Shown here: positions 31,009 through 42,003 of the stretch, one piece after another
Position numbering within the stretch: the stretch's first letter is position 1
Layout of the letters: each line of letters starts with the position of its first letter
Assembly (NCBI GenBank): GCA_905182535.1
Contig: CAJJBZ010000011.1
Span: forward strand, 110,440 to 174,439
Direction: 5' to 3'
Source: an uncultured Planktomarina sp.
GTDB taxonomy: Bacteria > Pseudomonadota > Alphaproteobacteria > Rhodobacterales > Rhodobacteraceae
Length of the DNA: 64,000 nt
Notes under the pieces: generated by a model
What the model was told of the DNA's origin: nothing
The model's database searches: none
Seen by the model: the letters and a program-made list of their open reading frames with translations, nothing else
Position numbers and translations under genes: made by a program

Positions 31009-31215
31009 TTATTGTGCTTGAAGATCAGTCACAGCTTCTTTGCCATTGCGTCCAGTCTCGACTTCAAAGGTAACTTTTTGGTTTTCGTTCAAACCGTCCA
31101 AGCCAGCGCGTCTGTATTGCTGTTACGTGAACGAACACGTCTTCGCCACCATTTCTGGTGCAATAAAGCCGAAGCCTTTGTCTGCGTTAAACCATTTTAC
31201 GGTGCCAGTAGCCAT
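31009..31215 (-). CDS. Cold-shock protein (CspA family), two compensating frameshifts
   Basis: 68-residue single-strand nucleic-acid-binding protein. Minus-strand reading from the ATG at 31213-31215 gives [21 protein letters not shown] (first RNA-binding motif KGFGFI); one A missing at 31152-31154 then hides [13 protein letters not shown] (second motif), and one extra base near 31108-31112 restores the original frame for [17 protein letters not shown] to a TAA at 31009-31011. The net length is exact for the family, and no ordinary open reading frame reveals it. GGAG precedes the ATG at good spacing. Confidence 0.8.
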
Positions 31216-31546
31216 CCCGTTTACTCCATTTTACATTACTGCCCACGGTATTGCGGCAGGTCGGCGTCAGTCAATTCATGTCGAGGACTGTGGCCGTATA
31301 AGGAAAACAGTTGGTCGAGATGCGATAACGGTAGCAGCGGCCATATGTGCGAATTGGTCTGCTATTGCAAGTCTGAAGGTGGAAGCTTGAGACTTTAGCC
31401 TAAAAAATATTTTTCAGTATCATCTGAAATAAAACGAATTTTAAGATGCTATTTGTCTTGAATGACACCGCAGATGTGGCCGGCTGTTCTCAGGCTCTGC
31501 GGTGTCATGTCTCGTATATTAATTGTTCAAGAGATCGCAGCCGCTC
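31216..31546. other. Gap between cspA start and ettA stop; contains cspA leader
   Basis: 331 bases, no gene. The part next to 31215 must hold the cspA promoter and leader; the part next to 31547 holds the ettA 3' end and the large inverted repeat listed separately. I could not assign promoter boxes. Confidence 0.5.
31462..31508. terminator. 13-bp inverted repeat downstream of ettA (possible terminator)
   Basis: ATGACACCGCAGA at 31462-31474 is exactly mirrored by TCTGCGGTGTCAT at 31496-31508, with a 21-base loop that itself can fold (GGCCGGCTG). It lies 39 bases beyond the ettA stop on the minus strand. There is no T run after it, so it may work as a transcript-stabilising hairpin or a protein site rather than an intrinsic terminator. 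Confidence 0.4.
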
Positions 31547-33202
31547 TTAGCGCGCAAACTTCTTATGCTTGATCCGCTTTGGCTGCATTGCAGCAGTGCC
31601 TAAGCGGCGTTTTTTATCTTCTTCGTAATCTTCAAAGTTACCTTCAAACCATTCCACATGTGCCTCGCCTTCGAAGGCCAAGATATGTGTACAAATCCGA
31701 TCAAGGAAAAATCGATCGTGAGATATAACTACAGCACAGCCAGCAAAATCAACCAATGCGTCTTCAAGGGCGCGCAGGGTTTCGACGTCTAAATCGTTGG
31801 TTGGCTCATCGAGTAGCAATACATTGCCGCCCGCACGTAAAAGTCGCGCCATATGCACCCTGTTGCGTTCCCCACCAGACAAGAGGCTTACTTTTTTCTG
31901 CTGGGTTGCGCCTTTGAAGTTGAACGCTGAGCAATAAGCGCGCCCATTTACTTCTGCGTCGCCTAATTGGATTACGTCCAAACCATCTGCAATAGCTTCC
32001 CAAACATTGGCATTTGGATCAAGATCATCGCGGGATTGATCTACATATGACAATTGAACCGTATCGCCAAATTCGACGGCCCCCTCATCTGGCTTTTCTT
32101 GGCCTGTGAGCATTTTGAACAGGGTGGTTTTACCCGCGCCATTGGGTCCGATTACACCTACAATGCCGCCAGGCGGGAGGGAGAACGACAGGCCCTCGAC
32201 TAAAAGCTTATCGCCCATAGCCTTTTTTAGGCCCTCAACTTCGATCACTTTGGAGCCTAAACGCGGCCCGTTTGGAATAATGATTTGGGCATGCCCTACT
32301 TTTTCACGTTCGGATTGGTTGGCCATATCATTATAAGCTGCAATCCGTGCTTTGGATTTAGCTTGGCGAGCTTTTTGACCTTGGCGCATCCAGTCCAATT
32401 CACGTTCAAGAGTTCTTTGCTTGGATTTATCTTCGCGCGACTCTTTTGACAACCGCTTGGCCTTTTGCTCCAGCCATGCGGAATAGTTGCCTTCATAAGG
32501 TACGCCTTGACCGCGGTCGATTTCCAAAATCCAACTGGTAATGTCGTCTAAGAAATAACGGTCGTGGGTCACTACCAAAATTGTGCCTGCATAATTAATC
32601 AAGTGCTTTTGCAGCCAGCCTATGGTTTCAGCATCAAGGTGGTTGGTTGGCTCATCGAGCAAGAGCATATCGGGTTGTTCCAGTAGTAGGCGGCAGAGTG
32701 CCACACGCCTGGCTTCACCGCCGGATAAATTTTCTGGCATCGCATCATCAGGCGGGCAGCGTAAGGCTTCGAGGCTCACATCAATTTGCGCGTCCAGGTC
32801 CCAAAGGTTTTGAGCGTCAATTTCATCTTGCAGCTGCGCCATTTCATCAGCGGTTTCATCTGAATAATTCATCGCCAGTTCATTGTAGCGATCAAGAATG
32901 TCTTTCTTGTCCTTCACCCCCAGCATGACGTTTTCGCGGACGGTTAGATGATCTTCGAGTTTTGGCTCCTGTGGCAGGTAACCCACTTTGGCGCCCTGAG
33001 CGGCCCAAGCTTCACCAGAAAAATCTGTGTCCAAGCCAGCCATAATTTTCAACAAAGTTGACTTACCTGAACCATTTACCCCAACAACACCAATTTTTAC
33101 ACCGGGTAAAAAGGATAACCTAATGTTCTCGAAACATTTCTTTCCACCAGGATAAGTTTTTGAAACGCCATCCATGTGGTATACGTATTGATATGCGGCC
33201 AT
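31547..33202 (-). CDS. ettA: Energy-dependent translational throttle protein EttA (ABC-F)
   Basis: 551-residue cytoplasmic ABC-F protein that binds the ribosomal E site and gates elongation according to ATP/ADP level. Two ABC domains: Walker A GVNGSGKST near 42 and GPNGAGKTT near 355; signatures LSGGEARRVALCRLL and LSGGERNRVHMARLL; a linker with the charged arm ERELDWMRQGQKARQAKSKAR. Length and the N-terminus YQYVYHMDGVSKTYPGGKK match EttA closely. No membrane part. Confidence 0.95.
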   Translation of the reverse strand: MAAYQYVYHMDGVSKTYPGGKKCFENIRLSFLPGVKIGVVGVNGSGKSTLLKIMAGLDTDFSGEAWAAQGAKVGYLPQEPKLEDHLTVRENVMLGVKDKKDILDRYNELAMNYSDETADEMAQLQDEIDAQNLWDLDAQIDVSLEALRCPPDDAMPENLSGGEARRVALCRLLLEQPDMLLLDEPTNHLDAETIGWLQKHLINYAGTILVVTHDRYFLDDITSWILEIDRGQGVPYEGNYSAWLEQKAKRLSKESREDKSKQRTLERELDWMRQGQKARQAKSKARIAAYNDMANQSEREKVGHAQIIIPNGPRLGSKVIEVEGLKKAMGDKLLVEGLSFSLPPGGIVGVIGPNGAGKTTLFKMLTGQEKPDEGAVEFGDTVQLSYVDQSRDDLDPNANVWEAIADGLDVIQLGDAEVNGRAYCSAFNFKGATQQKKVSLLSGGERNRVHMARLLRAGGNVLLLDEPTNDLDVETLRALEDALVDFAGCAVVISHDRFFLDRICTHILAFEGEAHVEWFEGNFEDYEEDKKRRLGTAAMQPKRIKHKKFAR

Positions 33203-33346
33203 GATTGCCCCCGGTGTTAAAATACAAAATTCAGAACTCTGTTACAGTGGCAATAGCGCAGGCGCAAATGTGTATTTCAAAAGACCAAGAGTGTGTTGGA
33301 TAGTGAGTCCTATTGCACATGGTCAAATCTGCGGTAAACGGGTGGA

Positions 33347-33949
33347 ATGATGCGGTTCAATTTGCCAAACTCTAATGCTGGCCTGCGGGTGGGTCTTTTG
33401 GGGGGATCCTTCGATCCAGCCCATGAGGGCCATGTGCGGATTTCATTGCATGCCTTGAAGCGCTTTGGGCTGGACCAGGTGTGGTGGTTAGTCAGTCCAG
33501 GAAATCCTACAAAATCAAAAGGCCCCACTTCGTTAAACCGACGAATAAAATATGCCAAGAGCCTGATCCAACACCCTCGGATCAAAGTCACTGACATCGA
33601 AAGTCATCTCCAAACTCGTTTCACTTGTGATACATTATCAGAACTCATATTACTTTATCCCTCAACAAATTTCACGTGGTTGATGGGCGCTGATAACCTT
33701 GCACAGGTTCATCATTGGCAAGATTGGAAAACCATCTTTGAGATTATGCCCGTCGGTGTCTTGGCGCGACCTGGTCAGGGATTAGCGGCGCAATGTTCGC
33801 CTGCTGCGCGCCGGTTCGCTGGCAGCCGGATTCCCAATCATGCGGCGCAGACGCTGAGTAATGCTTTTGCTCCGGCGTGGTGCTTTGTGAACCTACCGCT
33901 CTGCCAATCTAGCTCATCAGATATTCGCGATCGTGGTGTATGGCGCTAG
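33347..33949 (+). CDS. nadD: Nicotinate-nucleotide adenylyltransferase (NadD)
   Basis: 200 residues. Adenylates nicotinate mononucleotide in NAD synthesis. The nucleotidyl transferase motif is LGGSFDPAHEGHVRISLHAL near residue 18, and SSSDIRDRGVWR closes the protein as expected. NFTWLMGADNLAQVHHWQDW in the middle is characteristic. Two adjacent ATGs at the start; no strong ribosome site. Not adjacent to nadE, but in the same neighbourhood. Confidence 0.92.
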   Translation: MMRFNLPNSNAGLRVGLLGGSFDPAHEGHVRISLHALKRFGLDQVWWLVSPGNPTKSKGPTSLNRRIKYAKSLIQHPRIKVTDIESHLQTRFTCDTLSELILLYPSTNFTWLMGADNLAQVHHWQDWKTIFEIMPVGVLARPGQGLAAQCSPAARRFAGSRIPNHAAQTLSNAFAPAWCFVNLPLCQSSSSDIRDRGVWR

Positions 33950-34773
33950 CGGCGCAAAAATGCAGAGCCAAAGCCTGAGATCAGCAAAAAACCCAAACCT
34001 AGCAGGCCCCAGCCATCTGGTATGGTGTCAAAAAGAATCCACCCCAAAAATAATGCTGATATGAGTTGAAAATAGATGAAAGGTGCAAGCCGTGTGGCTG
34101 GTGCTCTCGCATAGGCCAAAATCAAAAATAGATTACCCAGCATGGAAGAGGCGCCGGAGACTGTGAGCAAGCCCAAAGTCTCTAAGTTTTGACTAGGCCA
34201 ATGCAACAGTGCCAAAGGTGTGGTGATCACCGCAGCAATGACCATCTGAGAAATCAACAGACCTTGCGGCTCTTCTTGGTGTGCAGTAATTCGCGACAAG
34301 GTGAGGAAAACACCATAAGCGGTGCCTGCCAAGAGTGCAAAGACAAAACCAATCGAAAAGCCAAAGCCAGCGCGTGTGATTATTAAAATCCCAAAAAACC
34401 CAATCATTAAAAGCGCTGTTCGCTGAATACTTATGGCCTCTTTTAAAAATATTACTGCCAGGATATAACTTACAATGGGACCTACAAAAAATACTGCAAT
34501 TACATCTACTAAGCCTTCTAAAGAGACTGCAACAGTAATGGAGCTGATACCAACCGCCAGCAATGCGCCCCTGATCCATGCTAATGGATTTCGAAATACT
34601 TTCAGGCAGCTGCGGGGGACGAAGGGCAAAAACAACAGTGACCCGAGGGCAAATCGCGCCCAAGCTATGAAATAAGGTTGAAATCCATGGTCATTAGACA
34701 GCAATTTGCTGGCAGCGTCTCCTGCTGGGATTAACATCATTCCTATTAACATGAAAAATATAGCACGCCACAT
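33946..34773 (-). CDS. DMT-family transporter (EamA domains)
   Basis: 275 residues, ten predicted helices in two EamA repeats (for example ALLAVGISSITVAVSLEGLVDV and LTVSGASSMLGNLFLILAYARAP). Probable metabolite exporter or importer; substrate unknown. Its 3' end overlaps the nadD 3' end by four bases on the opposite strand. Confidence 0.88.
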   Translation of the reverse strand: MWRAIFFMLIGMMLIPAGDAASKLLSNDHGFQPYFIAWARFALGSLLFLPFVPRSCLKVFRNPLAWIRGALLAVGISSITVAVSLEGLVDVIAVFFVGPIVSYILAVIFLKEAISIQRTALLMIGFFGILIITRAGFGFSIGFVFALLAGTAYGVFLTLSRITAHQEEPQGLLISQMVIAAVITTPLALLHWPSQNLETLGLLTVSGASSMLGNLFLILAYARAPATRLAPFIYFQLISALFLGWILFDTIPDGWGLLGLGFLLISGFGSAFLRR

Positions 34774-34954
34774 TTGGTGGAGCTAACAGCCTATCTGAGG
34801 TTTTGCTAGGATAATTGGACTTTGAACTTGCCAAAAGTCTATGCAAGTTGGTGGCCGTCAAAGATGACTAATTCAATCCAACGTAGAGCTATGTTAGCAG
34901 CAGCGGCCTTGGAACTTAGAACCACGATGCTCGCATAGGTATTCAAGCAAGTAT

Positions 34955-35380
34955 TTAAGTTAGTGTGCGAAATCTCGCCCTTGCTGCTGTCTCAATAGCG
35001 GCGCCATGCAAGCGGTCTATATACAACTCATAACGGATTTCCTGAAGCATTCGCAGTTCTTCTTGCCCCATTTCTCCATCAGCGGCGGCCACATCACAGG
35101 CCATCGCATAAGCAGTTTCATTCAAGCTTTTTGGTAAGCTACCACGAATTAAGCCAAAGAGTGCATCCAGGCCATCTACTTCTGAAAGCAAATCTAAAAC
35201 CATCGCAGCCACGGTTTTTATGCGATCTACGTCATAATTACTGAAAATTGGCAGGTGGTTCACAATGGATTGAATGGTAACCAACTCTGAGGTTCGGATA
35301 TTCTCATCGCTAGCGGACACAGCTATCATCACGGCAACAAGGCAATCTTGCGATGAAAGAGGGGGGGTACAATCATTCAA
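34955..35380 (-). CDS. TerB-family protein
   Basis: 141 residues, all-helical, soluble. TerB/DjlA-like pattern: VAVMIAVSASDENIRTSELV near the start and AMACDVAAADGEMGQEELRM near residue 95, each with acidic positions that could bind metal. The family is associated with tellurite and stress response, but stand-alone members have no settled role. No ter-operon partners nearby. Confidence 0.8.
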   Translation of the reverse strand: MNDCTPPLSSQDCLVAVMIAVSASDENIRTSELVTIQSIVNHLPIFSNYDVDRIKTVAAMVLDLLSEVDGLDALFGLIRGSLPKSLNETAYAMACDVAAADGEMGQEELRMLQEIRYELYIDRLHGAAIETAARARFRTLT

Positions 35381-35468
35381 TGGTCAGTGTCCTTTACTGC
35401 TGATACTTACAACTTATTGACCCTAGGCGCGCACGGCAATAGGAAGAATCAGGAAACTGGAGTTTGAT

Positions 35469-37043
35469 ATGTCTGATTTGCGTGAAGAGGCCACCCAATC
35501 GAAAGCCTGGCCTTTTGAAGAGGCCCGCCGGATATTAAAACGTTTCAAAAAAACCCCTCCTGAAAAGGGCTATGTGTTGTTTGAAACGGGTTATGGCCCC
35601 AGTGGGTTACCCCATATTGGCACATTTGGCGAAGTTGCGCGGACCTCCATGGTTATGCGCGCTTTTCGCGAACTGAGTGATATTCCTACCCGGCTTGTAT
35701 GTTTTTCGGATGATCTTGACGGCATGCGCAAAATTCCAAGCAATGTGCCAAACTCTGAGAGTTTAATCGAGCATTTGCAGCGTCCCCTGACTTCAGTTCC
35801 AGACCCGTTTGGAGAATACGAAAGCTTTGGACATCACAATAACGCGATGCTGCGCCGTTTCTTGGATACGTTTGGCTTTGAATATGAATTCATAAGCGCT
35901 ACTGAATTTTATGGAAGTGGCAAATTTGATGCGATTTTGCTGCGTGCTGTTGAAAAATATGACGAGATTATGCAGGTTATGTTGGCCTCTCTTCGCGAAG
36001 AGCGCCAGCAAACCTATTCAATTTTTTTACCTATTCATCCTGAAACTGGCCGAGTTCTCTATGTCCCGATGAAATCTGTAAATGTGAAAGATGGCACAAT
36101 CACTTTCAATACTGATGACGGCGATGAGATGACCCTGCCGGTCACTGGTGGTAATGTGAAATTGCAGTGGAAACCTGATTTTGGGGCCCGTTGGGCAGCT
36201 CTTGGGGTTGATTTTGAGATGTATGGCAAAGATCATTCGACCAATACGCCTATCTATGACAAAATATGCCGGATTTTAGGGCAGCCTGCACCAGAGCATT
36301 TCAGCTACGAGTTGTTTTTGGACGAAGGGGGGCAGAAGATCTCTAAAACCTCTGGTAATGGCGTGTCTATTGACCAATGGTTAGCTTATGCCAGTACGGA
36401 AAGCCTGTCATATTTCATGTACCTAAAGCCAAAAACGGCCAAAAGGATGCATTTTGACGTAATCCCAAAAGCTGTGGATGAATATCACCAACAACTGCGC
36501 GCTTATGAAGGACAAGATGCAAAGGCTCAGTTGAATAATCCGGTATGGCATATTCACAGTGGTGATGTGCCTATCAGTAAAATGGTTGTACCGTTTTCAA
36601 TGTTACTCAACCTTGCATCTGTGGCTGGTGCGGAAGACAAGGACCAGCTTTGGGGCTTCATCAAACGCTATGCTCCAGATGCGTCGCCTGAAACCCATGC
36701 GGATTTGGATGCGGCAGCGGGATTTGCGGTTCGGTATTACAATGATTTTGTCAAACCAGCTAAAACCTACCGATCTCCAACGGATTTAGAACGTGAAGCT
36801 TTGACGGAATTACGCGACGGACTGCAAGCTTGGGATCAAGGTTTGGATGGTGACGCTTTGCAAAGTCTGGTTTTTTCTTGTGGCCGGGAACGCTTCGATC
36901 CAATGCGTGATTGGTTTAAAACACTTTACGAAGTGCTGCTCGGTGCGTCCCAAGGCCCACGATTTGGTGGCTTTATTGCTTTACTTGGGATTGAGGAAAG
37001 TATCGCATTGATCGACAAAGGGCTCGCAGGCGAATTCCTTTAG
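35469..37043 (+). CDS. lysK: Class I lysyl-tRNA synthetase
   Basis: 524 residues. Charges tRNA-Lys using the class I fold, found in archaea and in alphaproteobacteria and spirochaetes instead of the usual class II enzyme. HIGH-type motif as [17 protein letters not shown] near residue 40; KMSKS-type motif as [16 protein letters not shown] near 290. It starts 88 bases from the divergent TerB gene. This class is a good clue to the alphaproteobacterial origin. Confidence 0.95.
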   Translation: MSDLREEATQSKAWPFEEARRILKRFKKTPPEKGYVLFETGYGPSGLPHIGTFGEVARTSMVMRAFRELSDIPTRLVCFSDDLDGMRKIPSNVPNSESLIEHLQRPLTSVPDPFGEYESFGHHNNAMLRRFLDTFGFEYEFISATEFYGSGKFDAILLRAVEKYDEIMQVMLASLREERQQTYSIFLPIHPETGRVLYVPMKSVNVKDGTITFNTDDGDEMTLPVTGGNVKLQWKPDFGARWAALGVDFEMYGKDHSTNTPIYDKICRILGQPAPEHFSYELFLDEGGQKISKTSGNGVSIDQWLAYASTESLSYFMYLKPKTAKRMHFDVIPKAVDEYHQQLRAYEGQDAKAQLNNPVWHIHSGDVPISKMVVPFSMLLNLASVAGAEDKDQLWGFIKRYAPDASPETHADLDAAAGFAVRYYNDFVKPAKTYRSPTDLEREALTELRDGLQAWDQGLDGDALQSLVFSCGRERFDPMRDWFKTLYEVLLGASQGPRFGGFIALLGIEESIALIDKGLAGEFL

Positions 37044-37107
37044 CATAGGCGTGATTTGACCATGCCGCGTTGCGCCCTATTTATCTTTCAGGATGAGGAG
37101 CAGACAT

Positions 37108-37509
37108 ATGCGATATTTAATTCTTTCTGTGGCCCTATGGGCAGCTACCTTCGTACCAGTTTGGGCGGACAGTGCTAAAATCCATATCACGATTGAATCG
37201 CAAATTACTGCTTTCAAGAAAGATGACTTGGAAACCGCTTTCAGCTTCGCCAGTCCAAATATAAAGCGTTTGTTCGGGTCGCCTGAGCGTTTTGGCATGA
37301 TGGTGCGCCAAGGATATCCGATGGTGTATCGGCCGGTCGATATTCAGTTTCTGGAACTTGAAACGATCCGTGATGAGTTTTGGCAAAAAGTGCGCATCGC
37401 CGATAAGCAGGGGCGCTATCACGTCATGGCTTACCGTATGATATTAGTTAGTGATCAATGGCTAATCAATGGCGTACAGCTTTTGCCCTCTGAGGAAACT
37501 GGCGTCTGA
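37108..37509 (+). CDS. DUF4864 protein, exported
   Basis: 133 residues from the ATG at 37108, chosen because GAGGAG lies at suitable distance and a signal peptide follows at once (MRYLILSVALWAATFVPVWA). The mature part has ITIESQITAFKKDDLETAFSFASP and the closing block RMILVSDQWLINGVQLLP, matching DUF4864. Probably periplasmic. Function unknown. Confidence 0.82.
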   Translation: MRYLILSVALWAATFVPVWADSAKIHITIESQITAFKKDDLETAFSFASPNIKRLFGSPERFGMMVRQGYPMVYRPVDIQFLELETIRDEFWQKVRIADKQGRYHVMAYRMILVSDQWLINGVQLLPSEETGV

Positions 37510-37568
37510 ATTTTTGAAACTATGCATTCTTTAGCTTCTGTTAACCGCTTGCCTTGAGCCGATTGACA

Positions 37569-39761
37569 CTATTTGCGCCTCCGGGCGCCGCCCCGCTGAC
37601 CCGAGCGGCCACCGGTTGATCGCCCAGATGATTTATGTGCATTTTCCACGGCTTTCTCGACTGCGTATTGGCGGGCCAGCGGGTCATCGGCGATGGTCAA
37701 TTCTACGGTTTCCAGCCGTTTCACCTCATCGCGCAAACGCGCTGCCTCCTCAAACTCTAGATTTTCTGCGGCCTTGCGCATTTCAAGTCGAAGACCTTCC
37801 AATACTGTCTGAATATTCCCTCCCTGTAATGCTGGGTCAATTTTGGCGGTTACACGTGACATATCCGTATCGCCCTTATAAAGCCCGGCCAAAACATCCT
37901 CGACGTTCTTTTTCACCGTTGCGGGAGTGATGCCATGTAGTAAGTTATAGGCATGTTGCTTTTCACGTCTGCGGTTGGTCTCACCGATGGCGCGCTCCAT
38001 TGAGCCGGTTATGCGATCTGCATACATGATCACCCGCCCATCTGAGTTCCGCGCTGCACGGCCTATGGTTTGCACCAAAGAGGTTTCTGAGCGTAAAAAC
38101 CCTTCCTTATCCGCGTCCAAAATGGCCACCAAACTACATTCTGGAATATCTAATCCCTCGCGCAGGAGGTTGATGCCCAACAAGACGTCGAATGCGCCAA
38201 GGCGCAGGTCGCGCAGAATTTCGATGCGTTCGATGGTATCAATGTCACTGTGCATATAGCGCACTCGGATGCCCTGCTCATCTAAATATTCAGTGAGATC
38301 CTCAGCCATTCGTTTGGTGAGCACGGTAATTAAAATACGCTCTGACCTGCGGCCGCCACTTTACGAATTTCATCCAAAAGATCATCCACCTGCGTTTCAA
38401 TAGGGCGAATTTCGACGGGGGGGTCCAGCAGGCCAGTTGGGCGGATCACTTGCTCTGTGAAGACACCGCCGGCTTGGTCTAATTCCCAAGCGGAAGGTGT
38501 GGCCGAGACAAATACTGATTGCGGTCTCATTGCGTCCCATTCCTCAAATTTGAGTGGGCGGTTATCCATGCATGAGGGCAGACGAAACCCATGTTCGGCA
38601 AGGGTGAATTTGCGCCGGTAGTCTCCCTTATACATACCACCAATCTGGGGTACGCTGACGTGGCTCTCATCAGCAAAAACAATTGCGTTATCGGGTATGA
38701 ACTCAAACAAAGTGGGCGGTGGTTCGCCTGGTGCACGCCCTGTGAGATAGCGCGAATAATTCTCAACCCCACCACACACCCCCGTGGCTTCCAGCATTTC
38801 AAGGTCAAAGTTAGTGCGTTGCTCCAACCTTTGCGCTTCTAGTAACTTGCCCTCACCTACTAATTGGTCAAGCCGCATGCGCAGCTCCTTTTTTATCCCG
38901 ATAACCGCTTGTTGCATCGTGGGGCGGGGAGTTACGTAGTGGCTATTGGCATAAATACGCACCCGTTCAAATGTATCCGTACGCGCGCCAGTGAGTGGGT
39001 CAAACTCTACTATGCTTTCCAACTCTCGAACTAAAAAAGCTCAACCTCCAAGCACGATCATCAAGATGGGCCGGCCAAACCTCCAGACTGTCGCCACGGA
39101 CGCGAAAGGTACCTCGCTGAAAGGCTTGATCGTTACGGCGATATTGCTGGGCGATAAGATCAGCGATAACTTTGCGTTGATCGTATGTTTTTCCCTGATG
39201 CAAATCTTGGGTCATAGCGCCGTAGGTTTCGACAGATCCAATGCCATAGATACAAGAAACAGAGGCCACAATAATAACATCATCACGCTCTAAGAGTGAC
39301 CGCGTGGCAGAGTGGCGCATACGATCAATTTGTTCGTTGATCTGACTTTCTTTTTCAATATACGTATCCGAACGCGCCACATATGCCTCGGGTTGATAGT
39401 AGTCATAATAGCTGACGAAATACTCAACAGCGTTGTCGGGGAAGAAACCCTTAAATTCGCCATACAGTTGTGCCGCAAGGGTTTTGTTAGGCGCTAGAAT
39501 AATGGCTGGACGTTGAGTGTCTTGGATGATCCGAGCCATGGTGAAGGTCTTGCCGGTTCCTGTGGCGCCTAAAAGCACCTGGTTCTGCTCTCCAGCCTCC
39601 ACACCAGCTACTAATTCCTTAATTGCTGTGGGCTGATCGCCTGCAGCGGTGAACTCGGTTTCAAGGCGGAACACCCTTCCGCCTTCCATCTTCTCGCGCT
39701 CCCGCACGTTCGGTGCTTGGTTCTCCAAAAATGGCATCTGTTCGGGTGAATTGTTGTGCAT
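37569..39761 (-). CDS. uvrB: UvrB, excinuclease ABC subunit B (two frameshifts)
   Basis: DNA-damage verification helicase of nucleotide excision repair. The start at 39761 follows AGGGAA. Walker [16 protein letters not shown]; the beta-hairpin region [20 protein letters not shown]; helicase motifs [14 protein letters not shown] and [16 protein letters not shown]-terminal UvrC-binding motif region [18 protein letters not shown]. Frames break near 39021-39030 (one extra base, after AWRLSFF) and near 38338-38345 (one base missing, before ILITVLTKR). Joined length about 731 residues, typical. The tail is Arg/Gly-rich. Confidence 0.92.
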
Positions 39762-39966
39762 GTGTGATTCCCTGCTTAAGTACAGATTTGGTCTTCTCGC
39801 GTGCGGAAACAAGGGGCAAGGTTGGGAAAACGTGCCAAACCTCCCCAATCGACTATATCCCTGCAGTCAATTTACATCTTGGGCGGCAGGGGTATGAATA
39901 TTCTTACGGGTTTTATTCTGGGCATGCTTTGATGCAAAATACAATTATTGGCTTAGGCTGTTCGAC

Positions 39967-41066
39967 GTGGTTGTAAACCAACAAGTTGTAGTTGTTGGCT
40001 CGGGCATAATTGGTGCCAGTGTTGCTTTGGCTTGCCAAGATCTTGGGGCTGAAGTTACTGTTTTGGATAAAGGCCCTCTAGGAGGCATCGCCAGCGGTAA
40101 TTCTTTTGGCTGGATTAATGCGAGCTTTGCTGAAAATCAGGCCTACTTCAACCTCCGCAATGAAGCTTTGGAGCGTTTTCGTGCTCTGGACCAAAGGCTG
40201 AGTTTGGAAAATCATATGCGTTGGCAAGGTACGCTTTGGTGGGAAGATGTGGGGCGTGATTTTGCTGAACAATTCCAAGTCCTGACGAAACGAGGTTATC
40301 CGTCCAAACTTTTGAAATATTCGGAAATTGAAATACTTGAACCCCATTTGAGAGAGGTTCCGAACGAAGCGATCTTGACTGCAACAGAGGGTGCTGCACA
40401 AGCGAAAAGTGTAGCTTGCGCAATATTGGACGAGGTAAAGCGTAACGGTGGAACAGTGCGAGGTTGTGTGCCAGTCACTGGTGTTGGGCAGGCGGCGGGG
40501 CGCGTTTGTTCAGTGCAAACTGAAGTGGGTGAACTATTATGTGATGTAGTCGTTCTTGCAACGGGTGCCGCTGCACAAAATGCGTTATTAGGTCTTGATT
40601 GGACACTGCCCATGGCGAACAACGCGGGTATAATTTTACAAACGGACCCTCTACCGCAAGTTATCCAACATGTTTTGATGACCCCTGACGTTCATTTTCG
40701 ACAAAATCTGGATGGTAGTTTCGTGGCTGGAGAAATTTTCAATGGCGAAATTAATCCAAATGTGAGTGCTATTGCCTTAGCGAGTGAGATTATATCTCGT
40801 ATTCAAACTAAATTGCGAAATATACCCAAGCTCGGCTTGACTGATGTCAAGATCGGCATACGCGTCCTGTGCCCTTGGATGGGTTGCCTGTTGTTGGGGC
40901 CGTCCCGGGGCCTGGCGGGCGCCTACTCGTGCCATGTAATGCACAGCGGTGTGACCCTTGCCCCTCTGATTGGTCAGCTGTTGGCTATCGGAAATGTTGC
41001 AAATGGCAGGTCGAGCCCTTTGCTAGTACGCGCTTTCGCGCCAAATCGAGTTTTGCCGGAGCTTGA
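39967..41066 (+). CDS. FAD-dependent oxidoreductase, D-amino-acid dehydrogenase-like (several frameshifts)
   Basis: DadA-family flavoprotein. FAD-binding start VVVVGSGIIGASVALACQDL with a GTG start codon. The frame slips near 40858-40865, where the neighbouring frame carries the expected RPVPLDGLPVVGAVPG, and slips back at a run of four G (40907-40910), restoring VMHSGVTLAPLIGQLL. At 41028-41055 it slips again, so the natural ending is FRAKSSFAGA with TGA at 41064-41066, four bases from the convergent transporter stop; the uncorrected frame would overlap that gene. Repaired length about 365 residues. Possibly a decaying gene, given three breaks. Confidence 0.65.
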
Positions 41067-41069
41067 GCT

Positions 41070-42000
41070 CTACCTTAGCGCGTACAGCCAAAAGCTTGCT
41101 GTAAAAATAGTTAAAGCCGTACCTATTAATACAGCTGAGGCTGCTATGCGGCGCGCACTTCCGTACATATTTGCAAATATATAGGTGTTAATACCTGGCG
41201 CCATGGCGGCAGTTAATATTGCACTTTGAAAATCAGTTTTAGATAAATCAAAGTAGCGACCAGTGAGCCAAACTAAGCTGGGGTGGACGAGCAAAGAAAT
41301 TGTGCAGATGTAGAGTATAATGCGTAGATCTCCTTCTGGGCGATATCGTACTAAGACACCACCTAATCCAAAAAGAGCCGCAGGAAGTGCTGCATTGGCC
41401 AAGAGGTCAAGCCCATCAGTCAGAATTACAGGCAAAATTATACCTAATAAATTTACAAAAAATCCGAGACCTAAGGCAATCACTAAAGCGTTTTTGAATA
41501 TTGCCTGCAATACCTTACGTAGTAATTCTGGCGCACTAGATCCACGCCCGCGTACCAGCTCCATCACAGTGATGCCTATCCCATAGCAGATGGGGGCATG
41601 AACAGCGATGATAGCAAAATTAGCAGTGAGTGCCGCCGTCCCATAAGCGCGCTCTGTTATTGGCAGGCCTAGTAGGACTGAGTTGGAAAATAGGCAACAA
41701 AAACCAATGGCGACGCTGTCATCCCATGTGCGTTTGAACAAAAACCTTGCGCCGAAAAGACCCAAGCAAAAGCCACACACTGCGCCAAAATAAAAGCCAC
41801 CAAGTAATGCGAAATGAAAAGTTTGGCTAAGGTCTAAAGTTGAAACTGCCCGAAACAGCAAACATGGAATTGCGAACGTCTGGGTGAATTTCATTAGGGC
41901 TTCGACACCGCTATCAGAAAACCATTTTTGCCAAACGGCCAGATAACCAAATCCAATGACGAGGAAATACTGGGAGTATCACTTGGAGTAATATGCTCAT
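41070..42000 (-). CDS. AEC-family transporter (auxin efflux carrier-like), one frameshift
   Basis: About 309 residues with ten helices. Start ATG at 41998-42000; N-terminus MSILLQVILPVF, then one extra C near 41963-41964; removing it gives LVIGFGYLAVWQKWFSDSG and joins the long frame (MKFTQTFAIPCLLFRAVSTL). The C-terminal half has TAAMAPGINTYIFANMYG, typical of AEC permeases. Substrate unknown; the family includes malate and malonate carriers. Convergent with the flavoprotein gene. Confidence 0.83.
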
Positions 42001-42003
42001 ATC

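Noticed and set aside
39967..41184. Long version of the DadA-like gene to 41184
   Set aside because: Its last part is out of the family frame and overlaps the convergent transporter; the ending at 41066 fits the family and leaves both genes whole.
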